Assembly: GCA_036637375.1 (NCBI GenBank)
Contig: JAVWMQ010000036.1
Span: 1 to 19,141 of the forward strand
Direction: 5' to 3'
DNA length: 19,141 bases
Source: JAVWMQ01 sp036637375
Lineage (GTDB): Bacteria > Bacillota > Clostridia > Peptostreptococcales > Anaerovoracaceae
Shown: positions 7,551 to 14,977 of the stretch, one piece after another
Numbering within the stretch: position 1 is the stretch's first letter
How the letters are laid out: each line of letters opens with the position of its first letter
Notes under the pieces: model-generated
Seen by the model: the letters and a program-made list of their open reading frames with translations, nothing else
What the model was told of the DNA's origin: nothing
Databases searched by the model: none
Translations under genes and position numbers: made by a program

Positions 7551-7610
7551 AATAAGTAATAAGTAATAAGTAATAAATCCAATAAGTTGATATGAGATAC
7601 AAAAATAAGT
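7551..7610 (+). repeat. AATAAGT heptamer repeat
   Basis: Three perfect tandem copies (7551-7571) and an imperfect fourth (AATAAAT, 7572-7578) are followed by two more perfect copies at 7581-7587 and 7604-7610. They lie in the 3' untranslated region of the small-protein gene and put many stop codons in two of the frames. Slippage expansion is the likely origin. Confidence 0.7.
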
Positions 7611-7616
7611 ATACGT

Positions 7617-7654
7617 ATAAATAGAAATGCTCAGGCCTGGGCATTTCTATTTAT
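7617..7654 (+). terminator. Strong Rho-independent terminator of the small-protein gene
   Basis: A 14-base perfect stem (7617-7630 with 7641-7654, core AAATAGAAATGC/GCATTTCTATTT) continues into the palindromic CAGGCCTG and is followed by a T-rich stretch. It ends the monocistronic transcript about 72 bases after the stop codon. Confidence 0.8.
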
Positions 7655-7673
7655 TTTAAATACTACATAAAGC

Positions 7674-7703
7674 AAAAATGACGCAATCATTGCGTCATTT
7701 TTT
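7674..7703. terminator. Bidirectional terminator between convergent genes
   Basis: AAAAATGACGCAAT (7674-7687) pairs perfectly with ATTGCGTCATTTTT (7689-7702), leaving T-runs on both strands. It sits directly after the stop of the ArsC-like gene (minus strand) and can also catch read-through from the plus strand. Confidence 0.85.
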
Positions 7704-7704
7704 A

Positions 7705-8055
7705 CTATATAATATATTCTGTCCATTCCACTTCTTTAAATCCAGTAAGTACAAAATTTTCACCTATAACTAGTGGTCGTTTAACCAACATTCCATCTGT
7801 TCCTAATAACTCTAGTTTTTCCTTATCGTCCATATCGATTAATCTATCTTTTAAATTTAGTTCTCGATATTTTAGCCCACTAGTATTAAAGAATCTCTTT
7901 ATTTCTAATCCTGATTTTTTATAAAACTCACCAAGTTCTTCCGCATTAGGATTTTCTAATGAAATATCCTTATATTCATATTCTATACCTCTATCATCAA
8001 GCCATTTAATCGCTTTTTTGCATGTTGAACATTTTGGGTAACAATATATAACCAT
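7705..8055 (-). CDS. ArsC/Spx-family thioredoxin-fold protein
   Basis: Protein of 116 residues with the family's N-terminal redox motif YPKCSTCKKA (CxxC, Cys9 and Cys12), the middle FNTSG-like region and the C-terminal KRPLVIGENFVLTGFKE segment that carries the conserved Arg-Pro. Members include glutaredoxin/thioredoxin-coupled arsenate reductases and Spx-type RNA polymerase-binding regulators, and annotation pipelines usually call this subgroup 'arsenate reductase family protein'. The length, the CxxC and the absence of arsenic-resistance neighbours make a redox or regulatory role as likely as arsenate reduction. The ATG follows AAAGGAAA. It lies downstream of a UspA gene on the same strand, with a hairpin between them. 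Confidence 0.85.
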   Translation of the reverse strand: MVIYCYPKCSTCKKAIKWLDDRGIEYEYKDISLENPNAEELGEFYKKSGLEIKRFFNTSGLKYRELNLKDRLIDMDDKEKLELLGTDGMLVKRPLVIGENFVLTGFKEVEWTEYII

Positions 8056-8090
8056 TTAATTTATTTCCTTTCACTTAACCATTTTCGATT

Positions 8091-8115
8091 TAAAGGAGCA
8101 CAATGTGCCCCTTTA
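8091..8115 (-). terminator. Hairpin after the universal stress protein gene
   Basis: TAAAGG-A-GCAC and GTGC-C-CCTTTA form a ten-pair stem with one mismatch and a three-base loop, 10 bases past the UspA stop. The following minus-strand sequence has only a short T-run, so it may be a weak terminator or a processing site. Confidence 0.5.
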
Positions 8116-8124
8116 GTATAATTA

Positions 8125-8541
8125 TTATCTCGCTAATATTACAGTACATGCTGAATGCTTTGCAACCTTTGTTGATACAGATCCAACAAGCCATTTCTCT
8201 AAACTATTAAGGCCTCTTGATCCCATTACAACTGTGTCATATCCACCTTCATATTCTTCTTTAAGTATGATATCAGCAGCCTCAAAACCTGTTTTAACTA
8301 TGAAATCCGCATTAACTCCTTGGAATTTTTCTAATTCTTCTTTGGCTTTTTTGAATGCTATGTCAGCTTTTTTGTTTCCGTCTTCTTCTATTTCCTTAAA
8401 AAACTGAACAAGACTACTGTCATGAGCTATACCAAATAAAACAGTAATATCATAGTCCTCTTTGCCTAACGCCATATTAGCAGCAAAACTTAATGCCTTT
8501 AGCGCATTATCTGATCCATCAATTGGTACTAAAATTTTCAT
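8125..8541 (-). CDS. Universal stress protein, UspA family (ATP-binding type)
   Basis: Single-domain Usp of 138 residues from ATG at 8541, which follows AGGGGGA at good spacing. An in-frame start at 8574 has no such site and would add 11 residues before the conserved MKILVPIDGSDNA. The nucleotide-binding motif G-2x-G-9x-G-S is complete (Gly107, Gly110, Gly120-Ser121), which marks the ATP-binding subgroup. The hydrophobic strand VVMGSRG and C-terminal TVILAR are typical. Usp proteins act in the cytoplasm in stress and starvation survival; the exact role cannot be told from sequence. It has its own candidate promoter and is apparently not part of the upstream lepA operon. Confidence 0.92.
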   Translation of the reverse strand: MKILVPIDGSDNALKALSFAANMALGKEDYDITVLFGIAHDSSLVQFFKEIEEDGNKKADIAFKKAKEELEKFQGVNADFIVKTGFEAADIILKEEYEGGYDTVVMGSRGLNSLEKWLVGSVSTKVAKHSACTVILAR

Positions 8542-8588
8542 ATTATTTCCCCCTAACTGCAACTTCACAATCATTAATTTATAAATTT

Positions 8589-8617
8589 ATATTACTACCA
8601 ATGTACTAATATATCAA
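8589..8617 (-). promoter_or_regulatory. Candidate sigma-A promoter of the UspA gene
   Basis: On the minus strand, TTGATA (8612-8617), a 17-base spacer and TAATAT (8589-8594) lie about 50 bases upstream of the start codon in a very AT-rich gap. The -35 is good; the -10 matches only four of six positions. Confidence 0.45.
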
Positions 8618-8647
8618 TGAAAATATTAGAATTTTTTGAAATTTCTT

Positions 8648-9016
8648 TTATTTGCTATAGTTCTCTATTCCAATTTTATATATTTCACTATGTAAGTAAA
8701 GCTCACTTAAGTTATACACCAAAAATCCAAATATAACTAAAGCCATAATTGCAATTGCAGAATAAATAGCTCTATTCTTTTTAAATAAAGGCAACTTATA
8801 TCGTACACCTTTTACATTTGCCAAAGCTGCTGTTGGAATTGTAATAGCAAGAAAAATAAACATAAAAACAGAAAACCTCATAGTAATTATATCTAATGGC
8901 ATATGTTTTACTGGTGGTACCACAAATAATGCCGCAATATTATATATTGCAGAAAAAATAAATAAGACAAAACAAAATTTTTCCTTTTTGTTTCTTTTAC
9001 TCTTTTCCTTGCTCAT
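8648..9016 (-). CDS. Small three-helix membrane protein, unknown function
   Basis: Protein of 122 residues with a Lys/Arg-rich cytoplasmic N-terminus (MSKEKSKRNKKEK) and three likely membrane segments at about 14-33, 48-67 and 84-103. I do not recognise a family. The start at 9016 is preceded by AAGGAG with seven-base spacing; another ATG at 9034 has no such site. It overlaps the end of the YgjP-like gene by 20 bases, so it is translated from the same message and is the last gene of the lepA-led run. By charge, the N-terminus would be inside and the C-terminus outside. Confidence 0.75.
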   Translation of the reverse strand: MSKEKSKRNKKEKFCFVLFIFSAIYNIAALFVVPPVKHMPLDIITMRFSVFMFIFLAITIPTAALANVKGVRYKLPLFKKNRAIYSAIAIMALVIFGFLVYNLSELYLHSEIYKIGIENYSK

Positions 9017-9602
9017 AAATAGACTCCTTACCATTTTTAAGAATTTTTTCTCTCTCTTTCCAATCTCCCATTAAACTTTCAAGAAGATGATAAAACTCAC
9101 TCGAATGATTACAAACAATAAAATGCACCAATTCATGAACAATTACATATTCCAAAACCTCAATAGGATAGTTAATTAACCTAACATTAAGTGTAATTGA
9201 TTTTTTACTTGGTCTGCAAGACCCCCACCTTGATGTCATGTATCTAACTTTTACACTTGGCATCAAAACACCAAATCTGTCAAACCTATATTTATATATA
9301 GCTTTTTCTACTTCTTGTATAAAAATATTTTCTATTCTTCGTTTCATTTTGGAGTCTTTAAGAATTTCTCTTTGATATTCCTGATTTTTATTATCTAAAC
9401 TCTGTTTTTTTATTGAAACACAAATTTTTTGAGCATACCTTAAAACAAAGGAATCTACGGTTTTAAAAGAAGTATACCTATTAAATGAAACTTTAACTTC
9501 CCCATTCTTATTTACTCTTAAATTAATGTTCTTTACATTTTTGATTTGATATTTATATGTAATTTCACCAAATGGACTTTGAACTACTCGGCAACCTGTC
9601 AT
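8997..9602 (-). CDS. YgjP-like (DUF45, M48-type) zinc metallopeptidase
   Basis: The family signature is clear: RYMTSRWGSC at about 120-129, then VIVHELVHFIVCNHSSEF, where His156, Glu157, His160 and His166 correspond to the HExxH zinc site and the downstream NHS histidine. The protein is about 201 residues and lacks membrane segments. The biological substrate of the family is poorly known. ATG at 9602 is chosen: it lies one base after the glpK stop (TAA-T-ATG), implying coupled translation, although a good ribosome binding site is lacking. A TTG at 9626 inside glpK is an alternative. The next gene overlaps its end. Confidence 0.85.
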   Translation of the reverse strand: MTGCRVVQSPFGEITYKYQIKNVKNINLRVNKNGEVKVSFNRYTSFKTVDSFVLRYAQKICVSIKKQSLDNKNQEYQREILKDSKMKRRIENIFIQEVEKAIYKYRFDRFGVLMPSVKVRYMTSRWGSCRPSKKSITLNVRLINYPIEVLEYVIVHELVHFIVCNHSSEFYHLLESLMGDWKEREKILKNGKESIYEQGKE

Positions 9603-9603
9603 A

Positions 9604-11094
9604 TTAGTCAATCCAGCCCTTTGCAAGATTTACAGCTTTATGCCATTTCCTTAAAAGTTCATTTCTAGCATCACTTTCCATATTCGGTTTATATATTTTA
9701 TCAATTTTACAATTAAGCTTTATATCTTCAATGCTTTTCCAATAGCCTGTAGCAAGCCCTGCAAGATATGCGGCACCTAGAGATGTCGTTTCTATACAAC
9801 TTGGTCTTTTAACTTCTTGGTTTAGAATATCAGCTTGAAACTGCATTAAAAACTCATTTGCACTTGCCCCACCATCTACATTAAATGATCTTAATTCTTT
9901 GCCAGTATCATTTACCATTGCATCTGCTAGATCCTTCGTCTGATATGCTAGTGATTCAAGAGTAGCTCTAACTAAATGATTTTTATTTGCACCTCTTGTT
10001 ATCCCAAGAATCATTCCTCTAGCGTAAGGATCCCAATATGGCGCACCCAGTCCAACAAAAGCTGGAACTACAAAAAGTCCATTTGAGTTAGGAACAGATA
10101 ATGCCATTTTTTCAGATACTTCTGAACGAGGAATTATCTCAAGTTCATCCCTCAACCACTGAACAGCAGCTCCTGCTACAAATATTGACCCCTCCAATGC
10201 ATAATTAACTCTTCCATTTAAGCCCCATGCAATAGTTGTTATTAAGCCATGTTTTGACGTAACAGGATTTTCACCAGTGTTCATCAGCATAAACCCACCG
10301 GTTCCATATGTCATCTTGCCTTCACCTTCTTCAAAACAAGTTTGTCCAAAAAGTGCAGCATGCTGATCCCCTGCAGCTCCTGCAATAGGTATTTTGCCAC
10401 CAAAAATATGAGCCGAAGTTTCACCATAAATAGCAGACGATGGCATTGGTTTTGGCAACATGTTTTTAGGTATATCTAGAATTTCAATCAATTCATCATC
10501 CCACGTTAATGTTTTAATATTAAACATTAATGTTCTTGAAGCATTTGAGTAATCTGTTACATGAACTTTTCCATCTGTAAGCTTCCATATAAGCCAAGTT
10601 TCAATTGTACCAAACAAAAGTTCGCCTTTTTCTGCTTTTTCTTTTGCACCTTTCACGTTGTCCAGTATCCACTTTAGTTTAGATCCAGAGAAATACGAGT
10701 CTATTAACAGTCCTGTTTTTTCTTTAAAGGTTTCAGTATAACCCTGAGCTTTTAACTCATCACAATATTCAGCAGTTCTTCGACATTGCCAAACTATAGC
10801 ATTATAAATAGGTTCACCAGTAGATTTGTCCCATACAATTGTAGTCTCCCTTTGGTTTGTTATTCCTATCGCCTCAACATTTTTAAAAGTTCCATTAATT
10901 TTATAAAGAGCTTCTTGGGCAACACCTATTTGCCCTGACCATATTTCCATTGGATCATGCTCAACCCAACCATCTTGTGGATAAATTTGCTTAAACTCTT
11001 TTTGTGCAACACTTATAATCTCACCCTTTTTGTTGTACAAAATACATCTTGAGCTAGTAGTCCCTTGATCTAAGGACATTATATATTTTTCCAT
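9604..11094 (-). CDS. glpK: Glycerol kinase
   Basis: Phosphorylates glycerol to sn-glycerol 3-phosphate with ATP in the cytoplasm. The full-length 496-residue FGGY kinase has the N-terminal DQGTTSSR phosphate-binding loop, the substrate region GWVEHDP, IGITNQRETT, AAGDQHAALFGQ and ALEGSIFVAGAAVQWLRD. His229 in SAHIFGG aligns, by recollection, with the histidine phosphorylated by the PTS protein HPr in Gram-positive enzymes, which suggests activation by PTS phosphorylation. The ATG follows GAGGTGAT, 12 bases after hemW. No glycerol facilitator or glycerol-3-phosphate dehydrogenase gene is adjacent, so here glpK is embedded in a translation/heme-chaperone operon, which is unusual. Confidence 0.97.
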   Translation of the reverse strand: MEKYIMSLDQGTTSSRCILYNKKGEIISVAQKEFKQIYPQDGWVEHDPMEIWSGQIGVAQEALYKINGTFKNVEAIGITNQRETTIVWDKSTGEPIYNAIVWQCRRTAEYCDELKAQGYTETFKEKTGLLIDSYFSGSKLKWILDNVKGAKEKAEKGELLFGTIETWLIWKLTDGKVHVTDYSNASRTLMFNIKTLTWDDELIEILDIPKNMLPKPMPSSAIYGETSAHIFGGKIPIAGAAGDQHAALFGQTCFEEGEGKMTYGTGGFMLMNTGENPVTSKHGLITTIAWGLNGRVNYALEGSIFVAGAAVQWLRDELEIIPRSEVSEKMALSVPNSNGLFVVPAFVGLGAPYWDPYARGMILGITRGANKNHLVRATLESLAYQTKDLADAMVNDTGKELRSFNVDGGASANEFLMQFQADILNQEVKRPSCIETTSLGAAYLAGLATGYWKSIEDIKLNCKIDKIYKPNMESDARNELLRKWHKAVNLAKGWID

Positions 11095-11106
11095 TTTTTA
11101 ATCACC

Positions 11107-12264
11107 TCACACAAACTCACACATTATTTCATTTGAAACGTCTATACCTTGCTCTGTTAAAGCAAATATATTTCCGTCATACTTTACATTTCCCAAACTC
11201 TTTTGCTCAATAATAAACGGCATCAAATTTGAAAAAACATCCTCAAATTTTTCTCCAAAATCTTCTTCAAATAGACTTAAATCAATTCCATCTGTAAGCC
11301 TTAATCTGGTAAACACATATATTCCATAGGCTTCTTGTTTTGATTCTTTTTTGAATTCATCTGCATTTAAAGACGCATAACCCTCATCAATTAAAGCATA
11401 ATACTTAGATAAATCCTCTACATTTTTTGCCCTATGTCCCATAGCAAATGATGAAGCGCCAAGTCCAATCCCCATAAATTCAGCCATTGTCCAATATTTC
11501 ATATTATGGTTGCACTCATAACCTTTTAATGCCGCATTGGAAATTTCATAATGACTATATCCATTTTTTTTAAGCATATCTATTGCAAAATGATACATTT
11601 CATCGTTTAAATCTTTATTAATCAACTCAAGTTCTTCGTTTTTGTATTTAGTATAAAAAACAGTATTTTCTTCAAGTTGAAGTGAGTAAAATGATATATG
11701 TGGTGGCTTATATCTTAAAATCTCATTTAAGGTTTCTCTCCACATATCCATAGTTTGACCAGGTATTCCGAACATTAAGTCAATATTATAATTGTCAACA
11801 TTACATTTTGCCATAATGTCAATTGCCCGTATTACTTCATCTCTATTATGTATACGTCCTATTGATTTTAAAATTTCATCATTCATAGACTGTACACCCA
11901 TACTAATTCTATTAATTCCAGCGCTTAAATAAGAATGCACTTTAAACTCATCAATTGAATTCGGATTAACTTCTATAGTTATTTCTGCGTCTTTTATAAG
12001 GTAAAAGTTGCCCTTTATGGTTTCCATAATATTTTTTATGTGGAATGAATCCACCATAGATGGGGTTCCTCCACCAATAAACACTGTATCTACATAGTAC
12101 TTTTCACCTATGGTTTCTCCATTTATCTCAATTTCCTTAGTCAAATGAGCAACATAGTTGTCAATATCATTGATACATGGTTTTCCATAAGATAAAAAAC
12201 CGCAGTAGTTACATTTTTTTTCACAAAACGGTATATGTATATAAATACCTAATCGTTCTCTCAT
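11107..12264 (-). CDS. hemW: Radical SAM heme chaperone HemW
   Basis: Protein of 385 residues. The radical SAM iron-sulfur motif is C14-x3-C18-x2-C21 followed by Gly-Phe. The absence of a fourth cysteine after C21 separates HemW from coproporphyrinogen dehydrogenase HemN. FIGGGTPS, EVNPNSID, FGIPGQT and the HNMKYW segment near residue 253, linked to heme binding, are all present, as is the C-terminal HemW domain. HemW delivers heme to target proteins. The ATG at 12264 follows AGGGAGA. In many Firmicutes hemW is next to lepA and directly upstream of hrcA; here two crcB genes separate it from lepA and glpK follows it. Confidence 0.94.
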   Translation of the reverse strand: MRERLGIYIHIPFCEKKCNYCGFLSYGKPCINDIDNYVAHLTKEIEINGETIGEKYYVDTVFIGGGTPSMVDSFHIKNIMETIKGNFYLIKDAEITIEVNPNSIDEFKVHSYLSAGINRISMGVQSMNDEILKSIGRIHNRDEVIRAIDIMAKCNVDNYNIDLMFGIPGQTMDMWRETLNEILRYKPPHISFYSLQLEENTVFYTKYKNEELELINKDLNDEMYHFAIDMLKKNGYSHYEISNAALKGYECNHNMKYWTMAEFMGIGLGASSFAMGHRAKNVEDLSKYYALIDEGYASLNADEFKKESKQEAYGIYVFTRLRLTDGIDLSLFEEDFGEKFEDVFSNLMPFIIEQKSLGNVKYDGNIFALTEQGIDVSNEIMCEFV

Positions 12265-12280
12265 TATAAATCTCCCTATC

Positions 12281-12625
12281 TTATATAGTTATTGCCAAAA
12301 AAGCACCAATAATACTAAGTGTATACATAAAAAACATATAACATATACTAGATAGTATTTTTTTTTGTTTTATTAAACCACTAAGTTCATAGTTAAATGT
12401 CGAAAACGTTGTATATCCACCTAAAAGACCAATACCGAGCAACATATACATTTTTTCATCTAAATTATATCTAATAAATAAGCCTAGCAAGATTGACCCT
12501 GTAATATTAACAAATAAAGTCCCAATTGATATATTAAATATTTTTAGCTTAGACAAGTATGATGAAACTATCATTCTTAAAACAGATCCTATTGCCCCTC
12601 CAATGCCAACCAAAATTATATTCAT
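12281..12625 (-). CDS. crcB: Fluoride channel subunit CrcB/Fluc (second of pair)
   Basis: Small membrane protein of 114 residues with four hydrophobic segments and the Fluc signatures GGAIGSVLR near the N-terminus, FVNITGS, and GGYTTFSTFNYE. Fluc channels export fluoride passively as antiparallel dimers; tandem divergent copies usually form heterodimers. The start ATG at 12625 gives the classic ATGA overlap with the stop of the preceding copy and has GAGGAA upstream at good spacing. An ATG at 12631 is too close to that site. Confidence 0.93.
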   Translation of the reverse strand: MNIILVGIGGAIGSVLRMIVSSYLSKLKIFNISIGTLFVNITGSILLGLFIRYNLDEKMYMLLGIGLLGGYTTFSTFNYELSGLIKQKKILSSICYMFFMYTLSIIGAFLAITI

Positions 12626-13005
12626 GAGCATTTCCTCGCCTTTAATAATACTTCACTAGTTGTAAGACCTAGAATGCACCCTATTAGTCCTGTAATCATG
12701 CTACCAAACACATACACTACCCCATATAGGATATCTCCAGATATCATCAAATTAACGGTTTCTACGCTAAATGTCGAAAAAGTAGTAAAAGCACCAACAA
12801 ATCCAATGGCAAAACTATTTACAATCAAAGGATTAATATTTTTGTATTTTGAAAAATATTCAAAAATTAGTACAATTAGAAAGCAACCTAACACATTAAC
12901 AAAAAATGTACCATAAGGAAAAGTCCCGTTATTTAGAACGAGACTAATTATATATCTAGCTATTGCACCTAAAAAGCCGAAGCCCCCAACACAAAGTATT
13001 TTCAT
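12622..13005 (-). CDS. crcB: Fluoride channel subunit CrcB/Fluc (first of pair)
   Basis: Protein of 127 residues with four membrane segments, GGFGFLGAIARY, FVNVLGC and GAFTTFSTFSVE. It differs strongly from the next copy, as expected for a heterodimeric Fluc pair. The ATG at 13005 follows AAGGAAA, 13 bases after the lepA stop, so expression is linked to lepA. No fluoride riboswitch can fit in this gap, so fluoride-specific induction is not apparent. Two residues at the C-terminus overlap the following copy's start. Confidence 0.93.
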   Translation of the reverse strand: MKILCVGGFGFLGAIARYIISLVLNNGTFPYGTFFVNVLGCFLIVLIFEYFSKYKNINPLIVNSFAIGFVGAFTTFSTFSVETVNLMISGDILYGVVYVFGSMITGLIGCILGLTTSEVLLKARKCS

Positions 13006-13018
13006 AGATTTTCCTTAA

Positions 13019-14830
13019 TTATTTGTTTTCATCATATTTCAAAACAGCAGTAAAAGCTTCTTGTGGTACTTCAACTTTACCAAATTGACGCATACGTTTC
13101 TTACCTTCCTTCTGTTTTTCAAGTAATTTTTTCTTTCTTGATATATCCCCACCATAGCACTTTGCAATTACGTCTTTTCTATACGCTCTTACAGTTGTTC
13201 TCGCTATTATTTTTTGACCGATCGAAGCCTGAATTGGAACTTCAAATTGATGCATAGGAATTACTTCTTTTAGCTTTTCACATACAAATTTCCCTCTGTA
13301 GTAAGCCTTTGATTCATGCACTATCATGGAAAAAGCATCAACTAAATCTTTATTAAGCAATATATCCATTTTTACTAATGATGATTTTTCATATCTAATA
13401 AATTCATAATCAAGAGAACCATAACCTCTCGTCATTGATTTAAGTGCATCAAAAAAGTCATATATTACTTCGTTAAGTGGCATTTCGTAATGAAGCTGTA
13501 CTCGATTTTCATTTATATATTCCATGTGTAGCATCTTGCCTCTTCGCTCCTGGCAAATCTGCATAATGTTGCCAACATATTCTTTTGGTATCATAATATC
13601 CGCCTTTACAATAGGCTCTTCAATATGTTTAATCGTCATTAAATCTGGTAAGTTGCTTGGATTTTGCACCATAACTTCGGTGTCATCATTCATAACTACT
13701 TTATAAATTACACTTGGTGATGTTGTAATAACGCTTAAATTAAATTCTCTTTCTAAACGTTCTACAATTATCTCCATATGTAAAAGTCCTAAAAATCCAC
13801 ATCTAAAACCAAATCCTAATGCTGTTGATGTTTCTGGCTCAAAGTTAAATGCCGCATCATTTACTTGTAATTTTTCAAGAGCATCTCTTACGTTTTCGTA
13901 TTTCTCTCCATCTGCTGGATAAATTCCGCAATAAACCATAGATTGCGCCTTTTTGTACCCTGGTAAGGCTTCTTCTGTCGGATCTTTATCTAATGTAATT
14001 GTGTCACCAACTCTTGCATCTCTAACCTGCTTAATACTTGCTGAAATATATCCAACTTCACCAGCTCTAAGTTCATCACATGGAACAGGCCCTGGTGAAT
14101 ACGTTCCAACCTCAGTTACTTCATATTTAGATTTAGTGTTTATCAGCCTAATAATATCACCCGGTTTAACTTTACCTTCAAAAACCCTCGTATAAATAAC
14201 AACACCTTTATAGTTATCATAATATGAGTCAAATATTAATGCTTTTAGCTTGCCATTAACATCTCCCTTCGGTGCTGGAACTTTTTTTACAATTTCCTCA
14301 AGCAAATCTTCAATTCCTATACCTTCTTTTGCTGATACTAGGGGAGCCTCACTTGCGTCAATGCCTATAATTTCTTCAACTTCTAGTTTGATTTCATCAG
14401 GTCTTGCACTTGGCAGATCAATTTTATTTAGTACAGGAACAATTTCTAAGTCCTCATCTAGAGCTAAATACACATTTGCTAAAGTTTGAGCTTCAACACC
14501 TTGTGTTGCATCAACTATTAAAACTGCACCTTCACATGCTGCTAAACTACGTGAAACTTCATAAGTGAAGTCAACGTGTCCTGGAGTGTCGATTAAGTTA
14601 AAGATATACTCATTCCCATCTTTAGCTTTGTATGAAAGTCTTGAAGTTTGAAGTTTAATTGTTATTCCACGTTCCCTTTCAAGATCCATATTGTCTAAAA
14701 ATTGTTCTTTCATATCTCTTTTGGCAACTACACCTGTATGTTCCAAAATTCTATCTGCCAAAGTAGATTTACCATGGTCAATATGAGCTATGATACTAAA
14801 ATTTCTTATATTATTTTGATATGAATTCAT
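13019..14830 (-). CDS. lepA: Elongation factor 4 (LepA), ribosome-associated GTPase
   Basis: Translational GTPase that acts on the ribosome. All G motifs are present: AHIDHGKST 15-23, RERGITI near 52-58, DTPGH 81-85, NKID 135-138 and SAK 166-168. Domains II and III, EF-G domain V-like and the LepA-specific C-terminus (ISRKKKLLEKQKEGKKRM region) follow. The chosen ATG at 14830 has GAGGA nearby and yields 603 residues, the normal family size; an in-frame ATG at 14854 has only a poor site. It heads a seven-gene minus-strand run with tiny gaps or overlaps. Confidence 0.97.
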   Translation of the reverse strand: MNSYQNNIRNFSIIAHIDHGKSTLADRILEHTGVVAKRDMKEQFLDNMDLERERGITIKLQTSRLSYKAKDGNEYIFNLIDTPGHVDFTYEVSRSLAACEGAVLIVDATQGVEAQTLANVYLALDEDLEIVPVLNKIDLPSARPDEIKLEVEEIIGIDASEAPLVSAKEGIGIEDLLEEIVKKVPAPKGDVNGKLKALIFDSYYDNYKGVVIYTRVFEGKVKPGDIIRLINTKSKYEVTEVGTYSPGPVPCDELRAGEVGYISASIKQVRDARVGDTITLDKDPTEEALPGYKKAQSMVYCGIYPADGEKYENVRDALEKLQVNDAAFNFEPETSTALGFGFRCGFLGLLHMEIIVERLEREFNLSVITTSPSVIYKVVMNDDTEVMVQNPSNLPDLMTIKHIEEPIVKADIMIPKEYVGNIMQICQERRGKMLHMEYINENRVQLHYEMPLNEVIYDFFDALKSMTRGYGSLDYEFIRYEKSSLVKMDILLNKDLVDAFSMIVHESKAYYRGKFVCEKLKEVIPMHQFEVPIQASIGQKIIARTTVRAYRKDVIAKCYGGDISRKKKLLEKQKEGKKRMRQFGKVEVPQEAFTAVLKYDENK

Positions 14831-14890
14831 TCTGTCCTCATTTCTATTAAACATTTTCTTTAATATTTATTATTTTACTAGAAAATACTC

Positions 14891-14919
14891 TTGATTTCAA
14901 TCTAAATTTATTATATACT
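14891..14919 (+). promoter_or_regulatory. Sigma-A promoter of rpsT
   Basis: TTGATT (14891-14896), a 17-base spacer and TATACT (14914-14919) give a start near 14926 and a leader of about 52 bases before the rpsT ATG. Confidence 0.75.
14910..14915 (-). promoter_or_regulatory. Candidate -10 of the divergent lepA promoter
   Basis: A perfect minus-strand TATAAT lies about 80 bases upstream of lepA and overlaps the rpsT -10. No good -35 is found at 16-18 bases, so the call is tentative. Confidence 0.35.
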
Positions 14920-14977
14920 ACTAAAAGCGAGTTTTGCTAAAAAAACAAATTTTAAGAAGAAGTGGGGTGAATTTAAA

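Noticed and set aside
7551..7610. CRISPR-like array
   Set aside because: Units are only seven bases, mostly without spacers, and no cas genes are near.
7705..8055. Dedicated arsenate resistance gene
   Set aside because: No arsR, arsB or acr3 gene is nearby and the family also holds Spx-like regulators; only the family-level call is safe.
13006..13018. Fluoride riboswitch upstream of crcB
   Set aside because: Only 13 bases separate lepA and the first crcB gene, too little for the aptamer.
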